From the NCBI RefSeq assembly GCF_032362555.1, contig NC_083510.1, forward strand, positions 6,537,501 to 6,601,500: a stretch of 64,000 bases of DNA, read 5' to 3'. Position 1 is the stretch's first letter; each line of letters starts with the position of its first letter. Positions 34,044 to 47,366 of this stretch are shown here, piece by piece. Both the position numbers and the translations under genes were made by a program. The stretch comes from Amyelois transitella (Eukaryota; Arthropoda; Insecta; Lepidoptera; Pyralidae). The notes beneath the pieces are model-generated. The model was not told the DNA's origin. It saw nothing but the letters and a program-made list of their open reading frames with translations, and did no database searches.

Positions 34044-36071
34044 ATGCTGCGCTTCCTGAGTAGGAGAGGGCGATCTTCCAGTCAAAACCGCAACAAACAA
34101 AATCAGAAAACTTCCATCAACAAAAACCTCATACAATGTAAGGTAATGCTACTTGATGAAACTGATTTATCTATTAATTTATCAAAAAAAGCTAGTGCTG
34201 CTGACCTTTATGAACAAGTCTTTTATTCATTAGATTTGATAGAAAAAGACTACTTCGGTCTGCAATTCACTGATACTAACAATGTTAAACATTGGTTGGA
34301 TCCAACTAAAACTATCAAGAAGCAAGTCAAGATTGGTCCACCATATACCTTGAGGTTAAAGGTCAAATTTTACTCTTCAGAACCAAATAACTTGAGAGAA
34401 GAACTAACTCGGTACCAATTCTTTTTACAACTTAAAAAGGATATTCTGGAAAGTAAACTGGAATGTCCTCATTCCACTGCTGTAGAATTAGCAGCCTTGG
34501 CACTGCAGTCTGAATTAGGAGACTTTGATGAAGCAGTACACACACCAGCCACTGTATCTGAATTTCGTTTTGTGCCCAACCAAACTGAAGAAATGGAAAT
34601 CGAAATTTTGGAAGAATTTAAAAAGTGTAAAGGCCTTACCCCAGCACAAGCTGAAGTCAATTATTTAAATAAAGCTAAGTGGCTTGAAATGTATGGTGTT
34701 GACATGCACATTGTGTTAGGAAAAGATGGATGTGAATACCACTTAGGATTGACACCTACAGGAATTCTGGTTTTTGAAGGACCACAAAAAATTGGTCTAT
34801 TTTTCTGGCCTAAAATAAGTAAACTAGATTTCAAAAAGAAGAAACTCACACTAGTTGTAGTTGAAGATGATGATCAAGGACGGGAACAAGAACATACTTT
34901 TGTTTTTCGATTGCACAATGAGAAGGCTTGCAAACATTTGTGGAAATGTGCTGTAGAACATCACACATTCTTCCGCTTACGAGCACCAGTGAAGGGGCCA
35001 TCAGCACGTCAGAACTTCTTTAGGATGGGATCTCGATTTCAATATTCTGGAAAGACTGAATACCAAACAACTCAGCAAAATCGTGCTCGTCGTACCGTAC
35101 AGTTTGAAAGGCGACCTAGTCAGAGATTTGCTAGACGACAAAGCCATGTACTCAGGGAGCGAGAAAAGCAAACCAATGTTAAGGCAGATACTAGTGCTGC
35201 TGCAGAAACTCCATTAGAGGCCGCCACATCAACTGATGCCACTGCTGTGCTTGTTCCTGAAACAAGTGGGGGAACCTTATCTAGGAAGAGTAGTGCAAAA
35301 TCACAGAGGTCATCATTGCTGGAGAATGAAATGAAAATATCTGATTTAGGTGAACCTTCTTCAAAGAACATAGTGCATGATGAGCCATCTGAGGAAGTGC
35401 TGATATCAAAAGAAGATGCTATTAGCAACAAAGTGTTATTCAAAATTGATAAACCTGTTTTGGAGGAAAAGAAAAATAATCTTTCTCAACTAGTACTCAA
35501 CAAGCCATCTTGTAATTGTTCTCCTGCAGCAGATTCGAATCCATTGAATGATCTACTTATGAGTCTGGTCAAAGAAAAACTTAACAATGATGATTCTAAG
35601 AATGAAGTAAAAAGGGATCAGCTGGATGCTGCAAGTGACAAGGAAGTACCTAATAATCAAGCCAAGTGTTATTTGTCATCTACTAAAGCCCTACCTCCAG
35701 GTCAATTGAAATGCAATAATATCTTGAAGGCACGAGAAAATGAAGTTAAAATAATCAATGAATCAACAAATATCAATGTGTCTATTCCATCATTACCTTC
35801 ACCAAAAATTTTGAATGAACCTCTAGCTTTGGCAACTAACCCAAGCAATTCTCAGTATGTCTCTATAGTAGTTGTTGAGCCCCCTCTCAATCAAGCAAAA
35901 TTAGCTTCTCCAAAACCAATTGAGAGGAAAGAAGAAATAATTCCGAAATCTCAACCCATATCATCTTTGTCACCATGGCTGGTTACATCTGAGCCAAGTT
36001 CTCCTTCAGGTATTGGAGAAAAAGAGATAACTATAATTCATCGTAAGTCTGTTATTACAACTCAACTTTAA
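34044..36071 (+). CDS. yrt: FERM-domain protein Yurt (EPB41L5 orthologue), 675 aa
   Basis: The start ATG 34044 follows an acceptor at 34020 (TTTGTATCAG). The frame upstream of it comes from a SINE. The protein opens with [10 protein letters not shown], as the vertebrate orthologue opens with a similar basic segment. It then has the FERM domain: F1 with [16 protein letters not shown]2 with [21 protein letters not shown]3 with [20 protein letters not shown]. The FERM-adjacent region follows, with [20 protein letters not shown] and [11 protein letters not shown] near residue 385. Yurt/EPB41L5 binds Crumbs, restricts apical membrane and organises septate junctions, which is known from flies and vertebrates. 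The C-terminal 270 residues are disordered and poorly conserved. The coding region is uninterrupted over 2 kb. Confidence 0.93.
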   Translation: MLRFLSRRGRSSSQNRNKQNQKTSINKNLIQCKVMLLDETDLSINLSKKASAADLYEQVFYSLDLIEKDYFGLQFTDTNNVKHWLDPTKTIKKQVKIGPPYTLRLKVKFYSSEPNNLREELTRYQFFLQLKKDILESKLECPHSTAVELAALALQSELGDFDEAVHTPATVSEFRFVPNQTEEMEIEILEEFKKCKGLTPAQAEVNYLNKAKWLEMYGVDMHIVLGKDGCEYHLGLTPTGILVFEGPQKIGLFFWPKISKLDFKKKKLTLVVVEDDDQGREQEHTFVFRLHNEKACKHLWKCAVEHHTFFRLRAPVKGPSARQNFFRMGSRFQYSGKTEYQTTQQNRARRTVQFERRPSQRFARRQSHVLREREKQTNVKADTSAAAETPLEAATSTDATAVLVPETSGGTLSRKSSAKSQRSSLLENEMKISDLGEPSSKNIVHDEPSEEVLISKEDAISNKVLFKIDKPVLEEKKNNLSQLVLNKPSCNCSPAADSNPLNDLLMSLVKEKLNNDDSKNEVKRDQLDAASDKEVPNNQAKCYLSSTKALPPGQLKCNNILKARENEVKIINESTNINVSIPSLPSPKILNEPLALATNPSNSQYVSIVVVEPPLNQAKLASPKPIERKEEIIPKSQPISSLSPWLVTSEPSSPSGIGEKEITIIHRKSVITTQL

Positions 36072-39000
36072 ATAATGTTTATGGAACATTTTTTACAGAT
36101 TTATTGATTACTTTTTTATAACATTGTGTAACAAGAAAATGAAAAATTAATGTTATGTCATAATTTTTGTTTTAAGACTGCTTTCCTGATTATAAGATCA
36201 ACATATTATGAACATGGTGGATAAGAGTAACAATAAAACCTGAAAGAGAGAAGAAATGCATAGGTAATTCAGACTTCTAATATTTCCCAATGTTAAATGG
36301 TGATTATAATTTCTCTAAAAGTCTATAGAGCTGTTGGGAATCTTGTAGCTATAATTTATCCATCTATTACCCACACATTCGGCATTTAAACATATAGTAG
36401 TATGTCGTTAAAATTTAAACATTCATTTTAAATTTTTTAAAGCTGGAGACGATTAATTTTATGAAATAATAAGGCAAATTTAATTATTAATCGAAATAAA
36501 GGTTCCATAATTTTAATTAATAATGATAGATATTCTTTATCAATGTTCAATTTTCTATTTGATGACATTTTATAAGTACCTATTAGTCATGACAATTTAA
36601 TAATTATTAGTGCTTTGTTATAGTAATATCATAAAATGTAAAACCCATGTTATGTGAGCAGTGATATATTAGTGCCTTATAAATTCATATGCATTCCTAA
36701 TAACATTTTAATAATATTTTATTTTTTTACAATATTTCCATACCATATTAATTAATTTTAGGTCTTCTCAATATTACAAAATTCCATTTCACTTTAAGTT
36801 TCGCAAGAAACCCTAAGTGAGATGTCTCTTTTGAAATGTTATTGCACTGATCATAGTTAAAATCGAAGACTCGAATTGTAAAGAATTATTTACCTTTACT
36901 TTTGAGACATTTATTATAATTATCACTACAATTTAGACATTTAAAAGTGAACTTTAAATCGGTTAAGATGTAAGATTGGTACAAACTAAGTACAGATATT
37001 TAGAGGGTGGATATTTACTCAAATCTTTTTTATTAATTATCGAAGTGTTTACAGTACCTATCTGCTGTTACAACCATTTTCATAACATTAGTAAATTGCG
37101 CTAGCAAAGCTCAGTACCAAATGTGATTTTGTAATACGAGAACAGCTTGTTGACGACACTTATTGGCATTAATTTTTTGTTATGTGTCGTGCCTTGTTCT
37201 GCGCTCTGCGAGGCTTTTTTTACTTTTTGAAATGAATTTTGATATAAAAATTAGCATTATTTATAAGCATTCCATTTATTTATAATGTATCTATGTACTT
37301 ACAATAACTTATTTGTGATATGACCGTCCATTACATTATTTTTGTAATAGCGTTTATTAAAATGCTATTCCATTAAAGGCATAGTTCAATTACTAACAAA
37401 AGACAAAATCTTTAAAAAAGATGTACCTAAATCTTTTTAATGAGACATTCAAAATCGCATTTAGATTTGGGCCATATAATTAGTCTAAATATTTAGGCAA
37501 GAAGTTGACAAAGTACAGATTTTAATGACTAATATATTTACATCTGCCTGCTTGCCGTTTATCAGTGAGTTTTATTTGTCAGTATTAAATTAATATATCA
37601 CCGATAAAAATGGGTGCCATAGTTATTGAAAAAATATCGATCGGATTAAGTTACGTGATAATTTTATCAATCCCACAACAAAACGTAGAATAATTTCGGA
37701 AACCTGCATGAATAAAGTATACAACAAAATTTACATATACTAGTTAGGTCAAGCAGTGCCAATACGTGAATTATATTTTATACATACAAATAAAAAAATT
37801 AAGTGGAAATGATAAGATAAATATAAGTATTTGATAAAGGTGCTTGGGAAATGAGGGATCAACAATATATAGCTATATGTTACGCTTGCTGAAAACGCTC
37901 ATTGAGCAAAACGTTCAAACTTTTTATATAAGTACAGAATCCAATAACCAGAAGATCTTTTTAAAAAGAAACCAGAATGTGTTGTTTATTATTACCCAAA
38001 ATATATGTGTATGGAATCTGAAGGCTAATTAGTTAAAATGTGAATAAACATGTGAATATTTTATGGTATTATAACATACTGATAATAACTAAACGAGCAT
38101 TTCAGACTGCGAAAGGTATACCTATATGTTTATTATTATTTATAAGCATTATTAAAAATATTCTTTAAAATGAATCTCATATGCGCTATTTTTACAAACG
38201 CATCATTTTACCGCTTACAATAGTATCGGTCGTTTTAGTACCTTCTTAATTAAAAGTAATATTAATTGATTGTAAAACCGAACCTAATCCAGCCCCCATG
38301 GATGCATGACACTTTTGCTGTCCCGTTTCACGTCAAAATAAAAAAGTGAAACAGCGATAGTTTTACACGCGATAAAAAAGACATCGCGCGTGCCATGCTG
38401 CGGGGACAGGATCGTAGTAATAGGCGGAATATCTAGGAAAATGTTAGGGACTTTATTAATGTCTTGTTTCCCGTATGCGTAAATGTAGTTAAAATATTAT
38501 CATGTAGTACTTAAGTTTTTATTAAAAATTATGTTTTTTTGAGCCATTCATATATTATTATTTTAAAAGTTTTGGTGCTACGCTAAGTTTAAAGTTGATC
38601 AGATATATTTTCTTTGGGGGAATTACACGTATACGGAATATGTTTTAGAAGTAAAAACCTGTATGTAATATATGATATTTTTTAAAAACTGACATTTAAT
38701 TGGGTGTTTATTTTTTCAGTGCCGTGTGGTTCCCGGCACCAATTCAAAAAAGAATAGGACCACTCCATCTCTTTCCCATGGATGTCGTAAAAGGCGACTA
38801 AGGGATAGGCTTACAAACTTGAGATTCTTTTTTTAGGCGATAGGCTAGCAACTTGTCACTATTCGAATCTCAATTCTATCTTAAAGCCAAATAGCTGAAC
38901 GTGGCCTATCAGTCCGCTCAGGACTGTTGGCTCTGTCTACCCCGCAAGGGATATAGACGTGATTATATGTATGTATGTTTATTTTTTCAAACTATCTTTT

Positions 39001-39410
39001 TGAAAACTTTATTCATTAAATACTCTTTGAAACAATTAAATTTGCATGGGATGTTATAAAATTTGTTCAGTGCGCTCATCCCTTTGGGTACTTAGGCAAA
39101 AGTACTTAGGTTTCAAGTTATATGTTATCTTGGTTATCTTATTAGCGTGCATTGTTTTATGGTGAACAAATAAATATTACTCACTAATTATTTGTATTTT
39201 CATTTCAATTTCTAAAAATGTCCTTGATTTTTTATTTATATGTGAACACTAAACCACCTCTTTCCACAAATTAAAGTGATTTTAGAAATGTCTTTATTAA
39301 AAGTCAAAAACTTAATGACAAACTTTGATGACAAATAGGATATTACCGTTATACGAAAAGAAACCAATTTATTGTAAAAAGAATATAGAATTTTTTAAAG
39401 ATTAAAAGTC
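36072..39410. other. Yurt 3' region and non-coding interval
   Basis: The sequence is AT-rich without a convincing gene. The first part may be a 3' UTR, since AATAAA occurs at about 36233. A more complex block at 38281-38410 has higher GC. A full SINE A copy lies at 38719-38976. The small frame at 37844-38032 shows no similarity. Confidence 0.5.
38719..38976 (+). repeat. SINE family A reference copy with 13-bp target duplication
   Basis: The direct repeat GTTTATTTTTTCA lies at 38706-38718 and 38977-38989, so the element's ends are exact: 258 bp from GTGCCGTGTGGTTCCCGGCA to GACGTGATTATATGTATGTA. The 5' end can fold into GTGCCG...CGGCAC. I see no clear tRNA-type A and B boxes. Confidence 0.95.
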
Positions 39411-42400
39411 ATGAGTAAAATTAAAACAGTAGACTCTGATAAGTCTTCCGCATTTTCAGAGAATTTTTTCTCGTTCAAGCGTTACTTTCTTAATAACTTG
39501 GATTCATATCATGGAGAATATATTCTCAATGAGGTGATCAAGATAGTTGCACAAAAGACAATCGCGGACGCTTCCAAACATACATCTGTGACCGTGCTTG
39601 CTGAAGATGCAGAACCAGCTGCGCCGTTACCTCCGGAACAACCATATGAAATATTTGGTAATTTTTGTTAGAATATACCTACACATAACGAAGAAATACC
39701 GTAAGTTCATTTAGGTCTATCCGAAGTTTCCCAAAAGTAGGTCTAACGCTTATGATTGTATTAAGTAATGGAATCTCATTAACTTTTATTATATCAAGCC
39801 TTAAGGCTATTGGAAGAGGATCCAATATGTGACCTTGGTTTATGGAAAAACATCGTAGAGATTAATTTTATTCGACCTTCAGGAACCGTTAGTAACCCCA
39901 AGACTAAAAGTATAGATAACGTCACCAGAATAGTATCCAAAGAAGAATGTCTGCCTCACATGCTGACTTGTGGAACTGTGGTCCTGGACATAGGGCTCGA
40001 TATCGACGAGCTAAAACTTACCATGGATTATTTAACTCGTTAGTAATAAAAGCTTTTTGGTATCTTTATAACATATAGCGAGTTTAACAATTTTATTCTA
40101 TACTTACACATACTTGACAATGTTACAGTTCTAAAAGAATTGTTTGAGAAACAAGCACCTGCGTCAACGGTGGGGCCGACTTCAGATATGGATGACGCTG
40201 CTGGCGACACGATGACCAAAAAGCGGTTCTTGATATTAATTTCTACGGTTATGACATGGGGATTTACCAAGCCTTTGGATCCGGTGCGTCACACTCTTAG
40301 TAATTTGATTATTGTTTTTACCTTATTAAATAGATTGAAGTAGGTACCTAAGTACTCAATTTTAGAAATTGCGAGCAACAAAGCTTCAAAAAAGTTTTTT
40401 ATTTAATGGTATTATTCACAGGATACCCCGGAGATGCCATTTATTGAAACAGATTTTAGAAAACGAAAACCCCATTCAAATTATAAAATGCATTACGATA
40501 TAGAAAATGAAGTTATATTGTTAGCTAGAAAGAATAAATCTCAAATAGGGTAAGAATTCAACATTGTTATTTCAGAAACTTATTCATTAACTGCTATTTA
40601 AAATATATTTTACACAGTTAGAACCTTAAGAAATTTCCATATTTATCCTTAGTAGGTATCTCTCGTTTCGTTTCGACATTTGTTAAGCTGAATGACTATC
40701 GGGACTTATCTTTTGGAGTGTGTTCTGAGAGTTTTATCTTGATTTACGACTATTTAGATTCCGAATGTAGAATAAGTGAACCAAAACATTAAATACCTAA
40801 CAAGAGGTATTTGCAATCAACACGTGCTTAAAATCTGTTTTCGACTAAGTTTTTTAATTCTCGTCTGAACTGAAACTGGTTGAAAGAGCCCTGAATCCAG
40901 TATTTTCCTGCCTAAAATAAGATCAACGGGCCGTAGATTTCTACCGTGTTTTTGCCAATATTTCATTTATTCTTCTGCCATTTGTCGATGACTCTGCTTG
41001 TATTTGTAATAAAGAAAAAATTCACCTTCCAACACCGAAAATAATCAGGCAATATATAAGCCTGTAAATTCTGTAAATTACCGGTATCATTATAATGTTT
41101 AGGAGAAATATTTATTGTATAAGTAGGTACTTACAAAAAATAAAAACTACATTGAACAACTCAACAGGGCTTTAGTAGTGTGTCCTGGTGTCACCTATGG
41201 CGGCCGTGAGGATGTTCTGTTCTACTGGTTCCAGAAGGCTTGGGAATGCGAACGGCTCTTGCCAATACTCGGCCGCGGTGGAAATGTCGTGCCACTGATA
41301 AATGTCGTCGATTTAGCACAGTTAGTACCTTATATGGGTTTTATTATTCTTTCTGAATATTTGTATTCTGAGTTTTATATTAGAGTAATAATGATACTTA
41401 ATAAAAACATTTATTTATCTCCACAAAACAAATGTCTTAATACTAAGGTACAAAGATTGGAGTACCGTAATCGACAGTAATCGTCTTATAATAATTTTGA
41501 CTAGCCATAAATAAGGAAATTTGCCTGCCTGTCCGGCTGTCTGTTAAGCTTTTACGGATAAACGGCTGCTCTGATTTAGAAAATTTTGTATGAATGCATA
41601 TTATGAATGCTACGCTTTCGTTCGTACTTCTTACGTGCATAATTCTGCTTCTGGACCACCTGGACCGACCAGATAGGAAGACTATACTTATACAAATTTG
41701 GTTGTTTTATTGGATTTAAAAAAAGGGTAGTAGCTGCAACATAGCTTTTTGTTTCTGCATTAAATTAATATCAATAAGAAGTTAATTTTAATTCACAGCA
41801 CAGAACTACAAAACTTGATTGCGCAAAATGTTTACGGCTTCTCAAACGATCCCACCTTAATAAGGTCACGGCCAGGCGACTTGCTTTCACTTGAGCTGAG
41901 CTCTTAGTATTATGGAGCCCTCTCGCACTTCTTACATGAATGAAAATATAAACAGTCTTTTTCTCTTGTACGTTTGTTGAAATGTGACCATCTTATGATG
42001 GTAGACAAATTTTTAATATAATATACTAATAACATTGTCTCCCAATTTATACTTACGATATTAAATTTTTACCAGGTTGTACGATACTAAATTTTATATT
42101 AAAATTTCAGAATTATATACAATTTACTTATAGATTTTCCGAAAAAGCTTTACATTTTGGCTGTCGAACAAAACATCACTAAACAAAAGGAGGTGATAAC
42201 ACGTTACCTTAATTACTTAAAAGTAACCCAAGTTACGTTATCTATGTAGAGTTTACTTCTAATGGGCAAACCTTGCTGTTATAGATAATAAAACCGCTAG
42301 GGCGCATTGTCGGGACAGGGATGTTTAAATGTATACCGAAGGAAGATGCTTTCTTGATACCCGAAATTGACGTAAGTGAATATTCATTTTACCATAGAAA

Positions 42401-45400
42401 TTGGAATATTAGGTACATGACGATATAATTGCACTCCAGCTTCCTCTTCAGAGAGATGAGGATGTAACTGGGACTAACGCCAGGAGATTTGCAATGCCAT
42501 ATTGTCGCATTCAGTTTTTTGCGTAGTTGTAAAGCTGTTGAATACGATGCAAACGTTATACTGAAGGTGGTGTTTATCACCAGCTGTGGCATAAAATTTA
42601 TCTGTACTTACTTCTTCTATGGTCTTATTCTTCCGAATGCTATGTGTCCTCTTGATTTACAGCAAAGAATTTATGATCTAATGACTCTCAATTTAAATAT
42701 GGAGCCAACATTCATTGTGGAGACAATGGGCTTGCAGTGGGTATCGGAGGCCACCTTCGCGGAAAACGTTCCGGCACTTATCAAACAATTTAAGAAAGAA
42801 AGAGGACTTAAACCTTTCAAAGTAATATCTTTATTTTTTCGAAATCCGGTGACTAAGCCGGAAGTTATGTATGCGAAGTCAGGTTATTTTAGTAGTTTTT
42901 TGTAGTTAGTTTGATATGACGTACCCTTTTCCGGTCTAGTCCGGAAACGAATTTGTATGGGTTCTAAATGTAGATCACACAAAAAAAAATATGCACTATC
43001 TGGACTCTTGTTAATAGAGTTATGGTTTTAATTTTACAGGTCGTAATTTATGGACCTCCGATTGTAGGAAAAACTACATTGTCAAAATTAATTTGTGAGG
43101 CTTACGGGTTGGTGTACATTTCTCCAGAGACTGTTGCCCAAGATATTTTAGAAGATTTGGTGCGTATATATTGTAATATTAATTAAAATACATGTAATTT
43201 TATTCTTTACTTTATGACCATCATTTTTTTTTTCAAAATGACATCAATCTATTCTTCTCTCACTTTACTTCTTCAGGTCTTATAAAAAAGTATTTATATC
43301 ATCACTCACATATATGAAAAAACCGTGGTTAATTCTGGTATCGTTTAAATGTATCATATCGCTCCACTTCTATTGTAATGAGATTACGTCAGAACATGGG
43401 AACTGGTCTATGAAATCGATATGCGATATTGTGCAGTGTACCTATTGTGTTTACATTGTTTTTCATCTGTATTTTTATCGTGACCTAGGTACATGGTACA
43501 TACTGTATTATAGGTACAGCTACGACATGGAAAGTGTTGTATATAGGTATTTATATGAATAATGCAGCTTAATAGATTTTGTTTTTGTTAATGCCGTTTT
43601 CGTATTAAGTTTTGCCTCTCTTTTCTATATTTTGTTCCCTCTCTTTCTTTTGTTTTTGTGTATTATGTGCCCATAGCAATATCAACCTTATTGTTCTCAA
43701 ATGAATGTTCACCGTATCTCTATGTATTCGTATTCCTATTATTTTACTTCGATTATTTTACTCTCTAAGTTATTCCCTCTTCTCTTCCTCCTGCTGTTAA
43801 TCCAGGTCACATCATCACCTCTAGAGATGAGGTTCGCCTCTAACATTATTTTCAATTGGGTAGGTCAGGTATTATATGAAGCGGATCCCGTCTGATTTCT
43901 CCACCTTTGCAACGGTCCCAAACCCATGTTAAATCGTGGTAAATTCTGCACTAGAATGAGCCTATTCCCTTAGTTACCTTTAACGACATTCATGGGAAAG
44001 AGATGATTTGGTCCTATTCTAAAACGCCGGAAACCACATGGCACGCGCTAAGTAATCTCATTATATTCAAACTCAAGACATGGCGCGTCGCTCACTGGGA
44101 CGTGGGTGAGATGTCGGCTCTAGCAATGCCCACTGGAGAAGAAGAGGAACCTGCGACCGCAGACGATGACGCCGGGGAAGAGGAAGCAGTGCAAGAAGCG
44201 GCGCGCACTGCACTAGCCGTTTTGCAATCTGGGAGGGCCTTTAGCGACGAAGAAATTATGGGGTGAAGACGGATTTTTCTTTATTTGTTTCCATTTGTTG
44301 CACCGTTTGTTAGCTTTTTGTGGTGCGACGACCTTAATCAGGTTGTTGGAATATGCAAGATTCATGCGCTCCCAACCGGTCATGGAGGAAATCTTAGGGG
44401 AACGTCTTTGTCCAGCAGTGCGGATCAGACGATTATGATAAGCTAAGAGCACAGAATCATCAATTGCTTAGAGTTAAATTTTCTTATTGGAGTCTTCCAC
44501 ATAATTCACTTATTCATGTCTCGATTCCTTTTGTTAGATATTTGCGACAGAGGCTCCTAAGTCGCGAAGCTATGAACAGGGGTTGGGTACTTGATGGCTT
44601 TCCCACTTCGTTGACGCAGTGCGCTGCTTGTAAGTATATATTTTAGTACAATTCTTTGTGAGTTTACTTATCTTGAATTTCTGTGAAATCTTAATCAAAA
44701 TAAGTCCCTCCCTTATTTGTAACCTCGTTCGTCAGTGTTTGAAAAGGGTGATGAGCAAGATTCCGATACTGGAGAAGAACACGAAGAAGAAGAAGGGTTT
44801 GATGAAGATACAGATTTATATAGTAACGTTTTGAAGAAAATGTTGCCTGGTATGTCTAAAATTTTATTATTTTAATGTTTTCCTACTTTGACCTCTATTT
44901 TCAATTACTACTTTCCTAATTTACTTATATTTAGTGAGCATCAGATCAACTATGTAAGAACTCCAATTGCAGCCTCTGATAAGGTTTCAATCACGACACG
45001 ACATATTTTTCAGATATTGTGGTCTCACTAGAAGCTACTGATGACTTCATTTGCGAGAAAGCAATGCGGCAGCCGGAAGGCGATGCTAGATTGGATGAAG
45101 AAACAGTCCTCAGGCGTTTGAGCGAATTCAGAGCAGGAGATGCTCGAGACATCACCCCACTTAATTTCTTTGACGAGTTAGACATACACCCTCTTGTAGT
45201 GCCAGTGAAAGAACATACAGATTATTGTATGAAAAATACATATGCCGCTGTGGCTTTGCGCATGGGAAGGCCTTGTCGCTATGGAAAACTTATGGGTTAG
45301 TTATTCAAAAAAATTGTTTAGATAGAATGTGATATACAACGAAAGAAAAACAAAATACAATACAACAGGTAGTGATTTAATATGATCGATTTGTTAAAGC

Positions 45401-46401
45401 GCTCATTGAAGCTGCAGAGAAGAAAGAAAAGTTGGAACTTGAAACACTTCGTGCGAAAGAAGCAAAAGTGCTAAAAGAGTTAGAAAAGAAACTCAAAGAA
45501 GAGCGTGAAGACAAAATGGAATATTGGGTAAGCGTTTTACAACACGATACCTTTTAAACGTTTAGCCAGACCAAGTACACATAAAGTTTTTAGGCTGAAA
45601 AGTTGGTAGCGGAGTGATCAAGGTTTGCTTTTAAGTTAACCTCTAAGATTGGTAATTTAATTGGCCGGCCGATTGTCTTAGTTGCACTTGATATAATGGT
45701 GATGCATTCTAGCTATTTCGCAAATAGTTTCGCGCTTTCAAACCTGTGGGCAGAACAGTAACACATTTTGCAAAATTACAGTCTGAGCTTTACGCCGTGA
45801 TGCGTGAAGAAGAGGAAGCCGCGTTAGCAGCGGCTGGAGAGCCCATGCGAAACTATCTGGTCCACAACATCTTCCCAACTCTCACTGCAGGACTTTTGGA
45901 AGTCGCTAAGCTGCGACCTGCCGACCCTATAGACTTTCTTGTACGTACTGATGAACTCAATAATAATAAAAGTTTCAAGGTTATCATATCTGTAGGTAGG
46001 TATATTAACTATTGACTTATGTAATAGATGAACGGTCTCAGTAACTAAATAGATCGGCCTTAGGTAATTCATGCGGAACAATCTGGTTCACTGCTCTCAA
46101 TCTTCACATTAAGATTCTGAGTGGCGCCGAGATTTTTTTATATCTTAGGTAGCATTGAATAAGACATTAAACAGCCACATGTATCTTACAGGCGGAGTAT
46201 TTATTCAAGCTAAATCCTAGTGGGAAAATGCTTGAACCGGGGTACAATTTACAAGCAGAAAAAATTTTGGGCAAGATTAAAATTTTAGACGATGCACTAA
46301 AAGACCTTGACATCAAAATAGACCCTCTACTCCCTCCAGAAGCAGATACAGAAGTGGCAGGTCCCTCTAAACGTAATATTAGAAGTATGAGTGCCCTGTA
46401 A
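39411..46401 (+). CDS. AK7: Adenylate kinase 7 (AK7), 846 aa, 16 exons
   Basis: Exons (in phase): 39411-39657, 39799-40038, 40129-40283, 40422-40549, 41168-41320, 42111-42192, 42285-42371, 42663-42821, 43040-43159, 44078-44262, 44538-44629, 44736-44849, 45014-45295, 45400-45527, 45782-45940 and 46192-46401. The N-terminal half resembles the Rossmann/epimerase-like domain of AK7 (VCPGVTYGGREDVLFYW, GRGGNVVPLINVVDLAQ). The kinase core has the P-loop GPPIVGKTTLSKLI in exon 9 and GWVLDGFPTSLTQ in exon 11. A charged coiled segment is in exon 14 (EKKEKLELETLRAKEAKVLK). A Dpy-30 type motif closes the protein (YLVHNIFPTLTAGLLEVAKL, RPADPIDFLAEYLFKLNP). This domain order is specific to AK7, which converts 2 ADP to ATP plus AMP in cilia and sperm flagella. 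In moths the likely site is the sperm flagellum (inference). Exon 10 has a weak acceptor and is the least certain. Confidence 0.88.
41515..41700. repeat. Degenerate lepidopteran repeat in an AK7 intron
   Basis: GCCTGCCTGTCCGGCTGTCT followed by TTTTACGGATAAACGGCTGC resembles the end of common moth repeats that carry a CTGTCTGT run and an (A/G)CCGCTGAACCGAT-like block. The boundaries are vague. Confidence 0.35.
43966..44044 (-). repeat. SINE family A 5'-part fragment in AK7 intron 9
   Basis: CTTAGTTACCTTTAACGACA, CATGGGAAAGAGATGATTTG and GCCGGAAACCACATGGCACG match the 5' part of family A in reverse. It ends about 33 bases before the predicted exon 10 acceptor. Confidence 0.8.
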
Positions 46402-47366
46402 AGAAATATTTTAGCTTTTATTGAAGTTTTGCCCAAACAAGTATTAAAATACCTTTGAGCTGATGGCTACAGTATAGTTTTATATCACCAATGATGGAAT
46501 GAATTGGGTTGATTGGTTCGTATTTATTTCAATTGATTACCGCGAAAGGGATTAATTATTTTGACCCTGAGTAAAAATATATGCAGATAAATTGTCTTTT
46601 ACTGTGCATTAACTCATCCATGGCTCAACTCGCATGAAAAGTCTATCCATCCGTCCCTATTCCATCTCCGTAGTACATATTCTACGTATGCATAATTTCA
46701 TGCAGATCAGTTCAGTGGTTTACAAACAAACTGTCCTTCGCATTTATAATATTAATATGGATCCTCTTATAATATAAAACTTCTTTAATATTTTGAAAAA
46801 GCCTTGTCTACATTTTAGTTTTGAGTTTATATAGCTATAACATTAGATCAGAAGTTTGTAAAACTGGGGATGCCAAAAATAAAATAAGTAAGTATGTAGA
46901 ATGCCCGATTGGCGCTTAAATTTCCCATGTTCAATTAATAGATAATATTTGGAAGGGCAAGGCTAAGAAGGGGTTAACTACATTCTGGTGAAAGGTCGGG
47001 GCAAGAGTTCCCTAAATAATGAATGTGGACGAATCACAAAAAGTAAATAGAAAAATATATCTGCCTACCCCTCCGGGAAAGAGTCATGGTCATATGTATG
47101 CATAAATACATTGATACTCGTAGGTAGTTTTTTATTATCCATGACATACTCACAGGGGAAATTAGGATAATAGTTATATCAGTGAATCAACAATAACATT
47201 GGAAACAGTTTAATATATTGCTGCACGCGATGGTGGTCGATAATATTGATGCTATCTGCGGTGGTTTGGTCCACACGCGCGTGTTTAACTCGGGAATCGA
47301 AAGTCACAACACAACAAGTAGCATCTACAAACATGCGTGTTTTGTTAGTAAGAAAAATGTGAAATA
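46402..47366. other. Interval between AK7 and pickpocket genes
   Basis: The AK7 3' UTR comes first. At 46610-46765 there is a degenerate repeat end (AATTTCATGCAGATCAGTTC, CGCATTTATAATATTAATAT) of a type common in moths. The LINE relic at 46950-47106 follows. Nothing else is seen. Confidence 0.5.
46950..47106 (+). mobile_element. Relic of the 3' end of the RTE-like LINE family
   Basis: GAATGTGGACGAA and CTGCCTACCCCTCCGGGAAA followed by GAG and a TATGTATG tail match the last about 150 bases of the LINE at 14890-18027, with many differences and internal losses. This is an older insertion of the same or a related family. Confidence 0.8.
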
